Assembly: GCA_017621455.1 (NCBI GenBank)
Contig: JAGATC010000010.1
Span: forward strand, 154,983 to 218,982
Length of the DNA: 64,000 nt
Reading direction: 5' to 3'
DNA from: Alistipes sp.
GTDB lineage: Bacteria; Bacteroidota; Bacteroidia; Bacteroidales; Rikenellaceae
In this document: positions 56,701 through 63,837 of the stretch, one piece after another
How positions within the stretch are numbered: position 1 is the stretch's first letter
Layout of the letters: every line of letters begins with the position of its first letter
Notes under the pieces: model-generated
Seen by the model: the letters and a program-made list of their open reading frames with translations, nothing else
The model's database searches: none
Told to the model about the DNA's origin: nothing
Position numbers and translations under genes: made by a program

Positions 56701-57610
56701 CCTTATGTTGAGCCTCGAGGAGATTATGGATGAGAATGCCGTAAGTTGGTACGACTACAACATCCTCACAACGCTTGTTTTGTCGTTGCTCCTCTTCTTG
56801 CCATTTGGCTGCATCTTCCTATGTCGCAGAGGCATACGTAATGCTCTTGACGATAAGTATCGTGAGGAGATTCAGAAGATTGCACGTAATATCGCCAGCC
56901 GCGAGGATGCTAAGACTACCACTAAGCTGCGTATGCACATCGCGGGACGTATTCTCGACTCTATCACCGCGCTTATCTCGCGCCTACGCAAGAAGTATTA
57001 CGGCATGCGCTCGTATGTGGATAATCTTGCAGCATGGCGCTTCGAGAATGATGAGCAGCTCGATATGGAGCCGGTTAACCGCCAGCCATTCATGTCGCTT
57101 ATCAACAATAAGTGCCTCGATAACTACTTCGAGAAGTATGGTGAGGAGCTTACGGCAGATGTACGCCTCTACAAGCTACTCAATAAAGACAGCGACCTCA
57201 GCGAGGAGCAGGTTATCGCCTTCAAGAACGCTATCAAGAAGAGCGTTGCCGAGCGTCTGTGGGACTCTGTCGCGGACTTCTCTATCTACGACCATGTGGT
57301 AGGTAAGCGTAAGTATGAGTATGTCGACGAGGAGTATGTCGACGTTCAGGAGCTTATCTCAACAATGGATCTTAACTCCGAGATCTTCGTGCGCACTACC
57401 ATGCGTATGAGCGATCCTGCGAGTGTTGCCATGCGCTCTAAGATGCTCTTTAGAGCAGCTCCGGGCAATGATGGTTCGCGCAGCTGGGATGCAAGTGTTG
57501 AGACCATGTTCAGCACTAAGCCTACAATGCACGACCTCGCATCCGAGAATAAGATCTTCATCATTCGATTGGAGGGTCTTAAGCCGGAAGAGATTACTAT
57601 CCTTAGGTAA
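53759..57610 (+). CDS. Large membrane protein with embedded papain-like (C1A) peptidase domain
   Basis: 1283 residues. Residues 1-430 are an unassigned N-terminal part; about 450-500 is a predicted coiled coil. A papain-type domain spans about 520-760: oxyanion Gln 541 and Cys 547 in KDQGSLGSCTAF, His 693 in NHAMVVCGY and Asn 711 in VRNSWG, all with papain-like spacing, so activity is plausible. Four transmembrane helices follow at roughly 856-878, 886-908, 925-948 and 1004-1025, and then a cytosolic C-terminus of about 250 residues. With no signal peptide, the protease domain should be cytoplasmic, on the same side as the tubulin-like protein. The pairing of these three genes suggests one membrane-associated machine. 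Confidence 0.85.
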   Translation: MTHNLHILLGNCAEQNISRIKEYVIKYGAEYVDKAGRSADDYLQLMLFDDSCQFLVAEQKKVDDKVFTAGIDDSFAVELVPVGEPMAGEESAKKLIHFFSTKFTSTVNMNNRGDGNLHVCIHVPLYSEVAWTNAEALMSAIEATGSNYTVDLMLMSADLAFLTIDDANILAEKADELMETAKSTLQKIVEVKTSMRYRVLNSLILVQNHNEQGIALDLNRESYANLMGEYALSVTIDYNSIYSTAYLLGTKKEFVVLGLGLSMLNFDRYYFVQYLLRKAYNYILDREQVTQEEVNIDKVSNIAQQALVNNIGIFTNLYEEHVKSMIYDRKMSHEDIMEEIAPQIDAAMKRVAAECTKFIESDDISLPEKRATLAQILGEDDPLLVGVQYNAEQLIIDECRNDVMSLFVSANNSLAIMPEDALDEQENPIRENAILSTEPGVPVEPVESRIRRIKQLKYEIKTSTDYIRREEALLEELMGEIKVEHESHKRLTPDGFQFGGQVYRLNPKNIERPLEETYTPVTGKLPSEADLRQDFTVIKDQGSLGSCTAFAVVAAYEYLLKRDKKQDIDLSELFAYQNARSRMSEERKAEGEGTSIYDMIKGMGEDGICLENLHPYVTENLPEPSPEAREEAQGRKITKALNVNCDLHDFKSALSQGYPIIISLRLFESFDQPTGFIPRPTDDERAREDHANHAMVVCGYSDNDRVFIVRNSWGTRFGDKGYCYIPYSYITDPELMNQACVITEISEAEIKVTGFVKKVAVSFNKEDAEIQAARKRILIGEEYIRVEALKAMLNVCRDDYYMLEAKLGQPSTRETLRVGTENRLKWEITQLQERKRTLETERVERLDDFDADSRNILIFAGIALVAVITIYAVLTFMIEGFQLSYWVTGITGLGALTLAVSPLLYRRTRQFVPDSISEKHDSNVLTIWLGSIAIGAVALIVAIFFLDYFNFMVPQNFEDSPVAEKVIETVRSNYTGRGLDDLMLSLEEIMDENAVSWYDYNILTTLVLSLLLFLPFGCIFLCRRGIRNALDDKYREEIQKIARNIASREDAKTTTKLRMHIAGRILDSITALISRLRKKYYGMRSYVDNLAAWRFENDEQLDMEPVNRQPFMSLINNKCLDNYFEKYGEELTADVRLYKLLNKDSDLSEEQVIAFKNAIKKSVAERLWDSVADFSIYDHVVGKRKYEYVDEEYVDVQELISTMDLNSEIFVRTTMRMSDPASVAMRSKMLFRAAPGNDGSRSWDASVETMFSTKPTMHDLASENKIFIIRLEGLKPEEITILR

Positions 57611-57739
57611 TTTCTTGTGATAGCGGCGCTATTGTGACGCATCCCAAACGTAAGAGGACTGAGGCTGTACGTTCAAGTACTATCCTCAGTCCTCTTTTTT
57701 TGCGATACGCCACATTAGCACCACTCTGACAAGAAATTA
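57608..57739. repeat. Long palindromic element D with terminator core
   Basis: Begins with the stop codon of the protease gene: TAATTTCTTGT at 57608-57618 is the inverse complement of ACAAGAAATTA at 57729-57739. The arms are complementary over about 58 bases with few mismatches. The core AGAGGACTGAGG (57654-57665) pairs with CCTCAGTCCTCT (57684-57695) around CTGTACGTTCAAGTACTAT and is followed by a run of T, making it a good terminator. Confidence 0.88.
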
Positions 57740-57890
57740 GGTTTAGGCGCTTACGTGGCAATCTACCTTAGTGTTATTTCGGTCGTGATACCCTCCACCA
57801 ACATCAATCGCCATACCCCTCCGCCCTATAATAATGGTTCAGACATCTTATACAAAAATTGCCTATATATTAAAAATATTGGTCTTATAT
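57740..57890. other. Intergenic stretch before the EF-G paralogue
   Basis: No open frame, RNA gene or repeat is recognised; the last 60 bases are AT-rich and lead into the promoter. Confidence 0.5.
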
Positions 57891-57921
57891 TTTGTAGTTT
57901 AAAAAAAAGTGCTTAACTTTA
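57891..57921 (+). promoter_or_regulatory. Promoter of the EF-G paralogue
   Basis: TTTG (57891-57894), 19-base spacer, TAACTTTA (57914-57921), one base off the consensus -7. The weaker -7 box would suit an activator-dependent promoter. Confidence 0.6.
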
Positions 57922-57927
57922 TAATCC

Positions 57928-58091
57928 GCAAAGGCACTTAAGCCACCAGAGGGTGGGTGATAAGTGGGTGCAATAGGACCTAAATTGGGGCTGTAATACA
58001 GAGCCGATTTCGGTGGAGGTTATGGCCTTCAGAACCGAAATAATAGAGGTAAGGCATTAAGGCAAAATAAAACCTAAAAAACTAATATATT
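57928..58091 (+). promoter_or_regulatory. Structured leader of the EF-G paralogue
   Basis: About 164 untranslated bases. Stem ATTTCGGT/ACCGAAAT (58007-58014 with 58034-58041) encloses GGAGG/CCTTC, and GGGGCTGTAATACAGAGCC precedes it with another possible hairpin. Position and length suggest post-transcriptional control, but no known riboswitch class is recognised. Confidence 0.5.
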
Positions 58092-60245
58092 ATGAAAAAC
58101 TATTCAGCAAAAGAGATTAAGAACATCGTTCTTATTGGTGCGCCTGGCGCCGGTAAAACTACCCTTGCAGAGGCAATGGCTTTCGAGGGTAAAGTGATTG
58201 ACCGCAGGGGTAGTATCGAGAATAACAACACAATCTCGGATAACACCGACATCGAGCACGAGTACAAACGCTCGATATATTCTACAACCCTCTTCACAGA
58301 GTTTATGGACCGCAAGCTCAACATTATCGACTGCCCCGGTTCGGACGACTTCTGTGGCTCGCTCTTCTCGGCGTTTAAGGTAGGTGACGTAGGCGTTATG
58401 GTTCTCAATGCACAGAATGGTTGGGAGGTAGGCTCTGAGCTTCAGTCGCGCTATGCACGCCTCTTAAATAAGCCTCTTATTGGTGTTGTTAACCAGCTTG
58501 ACGGTGATAAGGCTAACTTTGACGCTACGGTTGAGGGCATCCGTGCCAACTCTTCAGTGAAGCCCGTTATCGTTCAGTATCCTATCAACCAGGGTGCTGG
58601 CTTCGACTCATTCATCGACGTCTTGATGATGAAGATGTACAAGTTCGTTGACGAGAACGGTAAGCGTGAGGAGTACCCCATCCCCGAGAGCGAGATTGAG
58701 CGCGCTAACGAGCTTAACCAGGAGCTTGCTGAGGCTGCTGCCGTTTACGACGATGCACTTATGGAGCTCTACTTCGAGAAGGGTTCGCTTACACAGGACG
58801 ACATCCGTGCAGGTTTGAAGCTCGGTGTATCGAAGCGTGACATTATGCCTATCTTCTGTGCTTCAGGTAAGCGCGACATTGGTACTAAGCGTCTTATGGA
58901 GTTCATCATCAACGTAGGTCCCGGCCCATTGAAGGCACCTGCATTCCTCTCAACTGAGGGTGAGGAGCTTATGGCAAATGCCGAGGAGCCCACTGTTGTA
59001 TTCGTATTTAAGAGCCAGATTGAGCAGCATATCGGCGAGATTACCTACTTCCGCGTTATCCGTGGTAAGCTCACCGAGGGTATGGAGCTTGTAAACTCAC
59101 GCACAGGCAACAAGGAGAAGCTCTCGCAGCTCTTCGCCGTAGCCGGCAAGAACCGCGTTAAGGTATCGGAGCTCTCGGCAGGTGATATCGGTTGCACCGT
59201 GAAGCTTAAGGGCACACGCACCAACGATACCCTTGCAGCTCCATCAACACCTGTTACTGTTGAGCCTATCGTATTCCCCGATCCTCGCTACCGCGCAGCT
59301 ATCAAGGCTAAGGAGCAGAACGACGAGGAGAAGCTTGGTAAGCTCTTGAACGACGCTAAGTATGAGGATCCTACCATCCTTGTAGAGTACTCTAAGGAGC
59401 TTAAGCAGACTATTATCCAGGGTCAGGGTGAGCACCACTTGAACATCTTGAAGCAGCGTCTTTCGGCTGAGAACAAGATGGAGGTTGAGTTCTTCGCGCC
59501 TAAGATTCCATATCGTGAGACTATCACCAAGGTAGCTCAGGCCGACTATCGCCACAAGAAGCAGTCTGGTGGTTCAGGTCAGTTTGGTGAGGTTCACATG
59601 GTTATCGAGCCCTACTATGAGGGTATGCCCGAGCCTTCTAAGTATAAGGTAAACGGCCAGGAGATTGCCGTGAGCGTTAAGGGTAAGGAGGAGTACGATA
59701 TGCCATGGGGTGGTAAGCTCCAGTTCTACAACTCGGTTGTGGGTGGTGCTATCGACACACGCTTTATGCCCGCTATCTTGAAGGGTATCATGGAGAAGAT
59801 GGATGAGGGCCCATTGACTGGTTCTTATGCACGTGACATCCGCGTTGTTGTTTACTACGGTAAGATGCACCCAGTAGATTCAAATGAGCTTTCGTTTAAG
59901 CTTGCTGGCCGTAACGCCTTCAAGGATGCCTTCCGCAACGCTGGTCCTAAGATTATGGAGCCTATCTACAACGTCGAGGTGCTCACACCAAGCGAGTATA
60001 TGGGTGCCGTTATGAGCGACCTTCAGAATCGCCGTGCTATGATTATGGGTATGGAGTCAGATAAGGGCTTCGACCGCCTCAATGCACGCGTGCCTCTTGC
60101 AGAGTTGTATCGCTACTCTACATCGTTGTCATCGTTGACATCGGGTGCTGCGACCTACACTATGCAGTTCGCACAGTACGAGCAGGTTCCTGCCGATGTT
60201 CAGGATAAGCTCTTGAAGGCTTACACCGATACTGACGAGGAGTAA
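58092..60245 (+). CDS. fusA2: EF-G paralogue with altered GTPase motifs (EF-G2 type)
   Basis: 717 residues, full EF-G domain set. Compared with the true EF-G at 25058 the P-loop is intact (G16-APGAGKT, K22), but the G3 motif DTPGHVDF is DCPGSDDF, so the catalytic His is Ser 84, and the G4 motif NKMD is NQLD (residues 134-137). Hydrolysis should be lost or very slow. Domains III-V are conserved (GQGEHHLNIL, SGGSGQFGEV). This matches the EF-G2 of Bacteroides described as supporting translation without GTP hydrolysis during starvation in the gut. It has its own promoter, leader and terminator, consistent with separate regulation. Confidence 0.88.
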   Translation: MKNYSAKEIKNIVLIGAPGAGKTTLAEAMAFEGKVIDRRGSIENNNTISDNTDIEHEYKRSIYSTTLFTEFMDRKLNIIDCPGSDDFCGSLFSAFKVGDVGVMVLNAQNGWEVGSELQSRYARLLNKPLIGVVNQLDGDKANFDATVEGIRANSSVKPVIVQYPINQGAGFDSFIDVLMMKMYKFVDENGKREEYPIPESEIERANELNQELAEAAAVYDDALMELYFEKGSLTQDDIRAGLKLGVSKRDIMPIFCASGKRDIGTKRLMEFIINVGPGPLKAPAFLSTEGEELMANAEEPTVVFVFKSQIEQHIGEITYFRVIRGKLTEGMELVNSRTGNKEKLSQLFAVAGKNRVKVSELSAGDIGCTVKLKGTRTNDTLAAPSTPVTVEPIVFPDPRYRAAIKAKEQNDEEKLGKLLNDAKYEDPTILVEYSKELKQTIIQGQGEHHLNILKQRLSAENKMEVEFFAPKIPYRETITKVAQADYRHKKQSGGSGQFGEVHMVIEPYYEGMPEPSKYKVNGQEIAVSVKGKEEYDMPWGGKLQFYNSVVGGAIDTRFMPAILKGIMEKMDEGPLTGSYARDIRVVVYYGKMHPVDSNELSFKLAGRNAFKDAFRNAGPKIMEPIYNVEVLTPSEYMGAVMSDLQNRRAMIMGMESDKGFDRLNARVPLAELYRYSTSLSSLTSGAATYTMQFAQYEQVPADVQDKLLKAYTDTDEE

Positions 60246-60283
60246 TCTCAGAGTGTGGCAATTGAGCCACGATATAGACAAAG

Positions 60284-60315
60284 GAGGATAACCCAACAAG
60301 GGTTGTCCTCTTTTT
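60284..60315 (+). terminator. Intrinsic terminator of the EF-G paralogue
   Basis: GAGGATAACCC (60284-60294) with GGGTTGTCCTC (60300-60310), loop AACAA, followed by TTTTT. Confidence 0.93.
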
Positions 60316-60414
60316 GCTCTTATTAGCAGAGGCCTATGCTGCCCTTTTATAAGTGCTACGGGTTTAAGTTATGTGGTAAAGTCACTATTTTTTCGCAAGT
60401 TATCTCCCCGATAC

Positions 60415-60444
60415 TTTGATATTTGCTTTTTTTTCATACCTTTG
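60415..60444 (+). promoter_or_regulatory. Promoter of the porin gene
   Basis: TTTG (60415-60418), 18-base spacer, TACCTTTG (60437-60444): strong consensus, with the ATG at 60481. Confidence 0.85.
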
Positions 60445-60480
60445 TATAATTATTACGAGGAATAATCTAAACCAATAAAT

Positions 60481-61596
60481 ATGAAGAATACCTTTACCAA
60501 GATTTTAGCTCTTGTTGTAGTGCTTATGGGCGTTAACTCTTTTTCAGCTCAGGCGCAGGCACGCGTGCAGGGGCATGAGGATGATGTTAACGAGATTTTC
60601 AAGCTCGGTGTTGAGGCTCGTGTCGACTACCTGCACCAGGCTGTCGCTGGTGATAAGGATGTTGCTGGCTCGGGCTTTAAGGTGCGTTACTTCAACGTAC
60701 GTATGGATGGCCAGATAGCCTCAAAGTTCACCTATTCATGGCGTCAGCGCTTCAACCGCGTGAACTCTTTCTCGGAGTTTGCGCAGAACACCGACTGGTT
60801 GACCCTTACCTATAAGCCTACGAAGAATTGGTCTATCTCGGCAGGTAAGCAGGTGCTTATGATTGGTGGCTGGGAGTATGACCGCGCGCCCATCGACCTA
60901 TACTTCTGCTCGGAGTTTTGGAACAACGTGAGTTGCTATCAGCTTGGTGCAAGCGTGGCCTATACCACAAATAAGGGCAACGATACCATCCTCTTCCAGG
61001 CGTGTCAGAGCCCCTACGATACAACATCTCCATCTGTAGACTACTACGCCTACAACCTCTACTGGAGTGGTTCGCATGGTTGCTTTACGGCGCTCTACTC
61101 GCTCAACTTCATGCAGTATGCCCCTGGTAAGTACGATGCGTATGTAGCTTTGGGTAACCAGTTTAAGTTTGGCGATGCAACCCTTCAGGTCGATGTCATG
61201 AGCCGTGGCCCAAAGCCCAAGGATCTTCTGTTCGACAACTTCTCAATCATGGGTGAGTTCTCGTATCTTATTGCCGACCGCGTAAACGTATTTGCTAAGG
61301 CTACCTACGACAAGATTGGCTCAAGCGCAGTTGCTGCTTCGGGTCTTATCCCTGGCACTGAGATTACTCGTCTTGGCGCTGGTGTAGAGTACTATCCTTT
61401 GGGTGGCCGTGGTAACCGCGATGTTCGCGTGCACGCTGCCTATGCCTACAACATCGGCACCAACACCAATGAGTTTGGTACGGCTCTCGGTGATGGCTCG
61501 TTCCTAACGGTGGGTGTCACCTGGAAGGTCGATGTCATCAAGGGCATAACCTCGCTTATCGACAAGCGCAATGCTAAGCGCGCGGAGAAGATGTAG
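60481..61596 (+). CDS. OprO/OprP-like outer-membrane porin
   Basis: 371 residues with a signal peptide ending NSFSAQAQA. The remainder alternates short amphipathic strands with turns, typical for a beta barrel (FKVRYFNVRMDGQIASKFTY, WRQRFNRVNSF, WLTLTYKPTKNWSISAGKQ, FMQYAPGKYDAYVALGNQF). It resembles the phosphate-selective porin O/P family as found in Bacteroidetes; specificity cannot be told. The end ITSLIDKRNAKRAEKM is not the usual terminal aromatic strand, so a short periplasmic tail follows the barrel. The inner-membrane transporter-like gene 44 bases downstream may share its substrate. Confidence 0.8.
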   Translation: MKNTFTKILALVVVLMGVNSFSAQAQARVQGHEDDVNEIFKLGVEARVDYLHQAVAGDKDVAGSGFKVRYFNVRMDGQIASKFTYSWRQRFNRVNSFSEFAQNTDWLTLTYKPTKNWSISAGKQVLMIGGWEYDRAPIDLYFCSEFWNNVSCYQLGASVAYTTNKGNDTILFQACQSPYDTTSPSVDYYAYNLYWSGSHGCFTALYSLNFMQYAPGKYDAYVALGNQFKFGDATLQVDVMSRGPKPKDLLFDNFSIMGEFSYLIADRVNVFAKATYDKIGSSAVAASGLIPGTEITRLGAGVEYYPLGGRGNRDVRVHAAYAYNIGTNTNEFGTALGDGSFLTVGVTWKVDVIKGITSLIDKRNAKRAEKM

Positions 61597-61640
61597 TGCC
61601 GTCCGAATAGAATTTACAAACCTAAATAATAGATTAAATT

Positions 61641-63224
61641 ATGGAGAACCAGCAGGATAAGGGCTTCAAGAAATACCTGTCGGGTATTTTGTGCCTTGTT
61701 ATCATTATCGGTCTGTTTGGTGGCGTTGGCTATGTTATGGGTCTGCCCAATATGCTGAACACCATCATGAATACGGCGCATGATTTATTGCTTAATACCG
61801 TATTCTACCTTATGGCCATCTGCGTTATTACAGGCGCTTTGGGTCGCATTTTCGTTGAGTTTGGTGTGGTATCTCTTATTGAGCGCATTTTGCGCCCCTT
61901 GATGAAGCCACTCTTTAACCTGCCAGGTGTAGCTTCGCTTGGTGCTGTAATGACCTTCCTCTCGGATAACCCTGCCATTATTTCGTTGGCTAAGGATAAG
62001 CGCTTTAGTTCCTACTTTAAGAAGTATCAGCTTATCTCGCTTACCAACTTTGGTACAGCCTTCGGTATGGGTCTATTGGTTATCGTCTTTATGATAAGTC
62101 GTGGATACTATGTTGAACCATTTATCGGTTTGTTGGGTGCATTTATAGGCTGTATTGTCTCAACCCGCCTAATGCAGCGTTTTGTTGTTAAGGCTTATCC
62201 AAATTATAAAGAAGAGGATGCTGCCGTTTTGACTGCAGAGGATGACACACAGGCCGACGCTGTAAAGGAGACATCTCTATTTACACGTGTCTTAAACTCA
62301 TTGCTCGACGGTGGTAAGACAGGTGTCGACGTAGGTCTTTCGATTATCCCCGGTGTGTTGATTATCTCAACTATTGTTATGCTCCTCACAAACGAGCCGC
62401 CAGCACCAGGTGAAGAATTTACTGGAGCTGTCGGTGAGGGTGTAGGGTTCCTTCCATGGCTCTTTGGTCATATAAATATAGTATTTGAGTGGTTGTTCGG
62501 CTTCGAGAGCCCCGAGCTTATGTCATTCCCCATCACTGCCTTAGGCGCAGTAGGCGCGGCTTTAGGTCTTGTCCCTGATATGGTGGATAAGGGCTATGCT
62601 GATGGTAATGCTATTGCAGTGTTTACAGCTATCGGTATGTGCTGGAGTGGTTACCTTAGCACACACACAGCTATGCTCGATGCTCTTGGTTTCCGAAAGC
62701 TGACCTCTAAGGCAATCATCGCCCACACTGTTGGTGGTCTTGTTGCAGGTATTGCAGCACACTGGCTTTTTGTCCTCTTTGTTTTTGTTACTGGTGACGA
62801 GCCTACAACATATGAAAAGGCTGCTCCTAAGCTTAATAGAACGATTACTATTGAGTGGGTTGGTGAGAATCAGGTTAAGGTGGGCGATCGTGTTTTCACT
62901 GACGAGGCAGGAGATACTCCTATGGAGGAGGGTTCATTGGCTCGCGTTATTGCGGCAGATCTGCTCAATGGCCACGATGCTGCAGCTCAGAGTGGCGAGA
63001 GGGTTAATGCTGTAGAGTATATCTCTACTGAGAAGTTTGATTCTCAGCACCGTGAGAGTCTCCTTGATGAGGTTGACGCAGCGTTCGCAATGTATCGCGA
63101 TTCTATCGCCATGCGAAAGTATGGCCGTCTCACGACTGAGCTAACGCCAGAGGAGACAGTGGAACTCGACGCTATGATTCCTTATAATTTCGATCTCAAG
63201 GACGAAATTGTCAAGGAGCCTTAA
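61641..63224 (+). CDS. Nucleoside-recognition (Gate) domain membrane protein
   Basis: 527 residues, about ten membrane segments in the first 390 residues. The paired Gate/nucleoside-recognition domains are visible (VFYLMAICVITGALGRIFVEF, MTFLSDNPAIISLAKDKR, then ALGAVGAALGLVPDMVDKGY and CWSGYLSTHTAMLDALGF), as in YjiH and SpmA/B-like proteins. The C-terminal ~140 residues are soluble and acidic and match nothing known to me. Likely a transporter or regulator of small-molecule flux. Probably co-transcribed with the porin. Confidence 0.82.
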   Translation: MENQQDKGFKKYLSGILCLVIIIGLFGGVGYVMGLPNMLNTIMNTAHDLLLNTVFYLMAICVITGALGRIFVEFGVVSLIERILRPLMKPLFNLPGVASLGAVMTFLSDNPAIISLAKDKRFSSYFKKYQLISLTNFGTAFGMGLLVIVFMISRGYYVEPFIGLLGAFIGCIVSTRLMQRFVVKAYPNYKEEDAAVLTAEDDTQADAVKETSLFTRVLNSLLDGGKTGVDVGLSIIPGVLIISTIVMLLTNEPPAPGEEFTGAVGEGVGFLPWLFGHINIVFEWLFGFESPELMSFPITALGAVGAALGLVPDMVDKGYADGNAIAVFTAIGMCWSGYLSTHTAMLDALGFRKLTSKAIIAHTVGGLVAGIAAHWLFVLFVFVTGDEPTTYEKAAPKLNRTITIEWVGENQVKVGDRVFTDEAGDTPMEEGSLARVIAADLLNGHDAAAQSGERVNAVEYISTEKFDSQHRESLLDEVDAAFAMYRDSIAMRKYGRLTTELTPEETVELDAMIPYNFDLKDEIVKEP

Positions 63225-63259
63225 GCCTAAGAGTAGGGAAATCGACAATATAATATGTA

Positions 63260-63299
63260 AATTGGGGAGTGACCGCGTGGTTGCTTCCCAATTTTTTTG
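63260..63299 (+). terminator. Intrinsic terminator before the rRNA operon
   Basis: AATTGGGGAG (63260-63269) with CTTCCCAATT (63284-63293) and an inner GACC/GGTT, followed by seven T. Confidence 0.9.
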
Positions 63300-63411
63300 G
63301 GGTATAGTGGGGCATGATGCTACGCCTGGCGAGCCCCTTTATATATAAATATAGGTATAGCGGGGCAAAAATAAAAAATATGTAAAATTTTGAAAAATTT
63401 TTAAGAAATTA

Positions 63412-63442
63412 TTTGGAGAATAGAAATAAAGCGCTACCTTTG
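63412..63442 (+). promoter_or_regulatory. rRNA promoter P1
   Basis: TTTG (63412-63415), 19-base spacer, TACCTTTG (63435-63442). Confidence 0.85.
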
Positions 63443-63485
63443 CACCCGCAATCGAGAGATACAGCGTATGACTCGAAAGCGCAGA

Positions 63486-63641
63486 GGTTCTTAGAAAAAG
63501 TTTTTTGAAAAAAAGTTTCCAAAAAATTTGGTGGTTTCAAAAAGATGATTTATCTTTGCGCCCGCTTTCGCCTCTAAAACGGCGATAAGCAGAAAGGGTT
63601 CTTAGAAAAAGTTTTTTGAAAAAAGTTTCCAAAAAATTTGG
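63486..63641 (+). repeat. Duplicated upstream segment of rRNA promoters P2 and P3
   Basis: The segment from GGTTCTTAGAAAAAG to CCAAAAAATTTGG occurs at 63486-63531 and 63597-63641, differing by one A. Each copy ends in the TTTG of one promoter and carries A-tracts that may act as UP elements. Confidence 0.85.
63527..63558 (+). promoter_or_regulatory. rRNA promoter P2
   Basis: TTTG (63527-63530), 20-base spacer, TATCTTTG (63551-63558). Confidence 0.85.
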
Positions 63642-63668
63642 AAGTTCAAAAAATAGTTCTTACCTTTG
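63637..63668 (+). promoter_or_regulatory. rRNA promoter P3
   Basis: TTTG (63637-63640), 20-base spacer, TACCTTTG (63661-63668). The 16S gene starts about 170 bases downstream. Confidence 0.85.
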
Positions 63669-63733
63669 CACCGCTTTTCCGCTCTAAAAATTTGGGCGGT
63701 TGGTGATGGAAGTTCTGATGAAAATTAGAATAT

Positions 63734-63744
63734 TGTTCTTTGAA
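63734..63744 (+). promoter_or_regulatory. boxA-like antitermination site in the rRNA leader
   Basis: TGTTCTTTGAA resembles boxA (E. coli TGCTCTTTAACA), the NusB/S10 binding site. Similar GTTCTTTGA sequences precede 16S genes in many Bacteroidetes. Confidence 0.6.
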
Positions 63745-63837
63745 GATTTTGAGCAGCTAAAGTTTTATCTATCTCCTATGAGATAATTTCAAACAATACC
63801 TTTGAGATTTGAGCTAACGATTAACAATTTATTTTTT

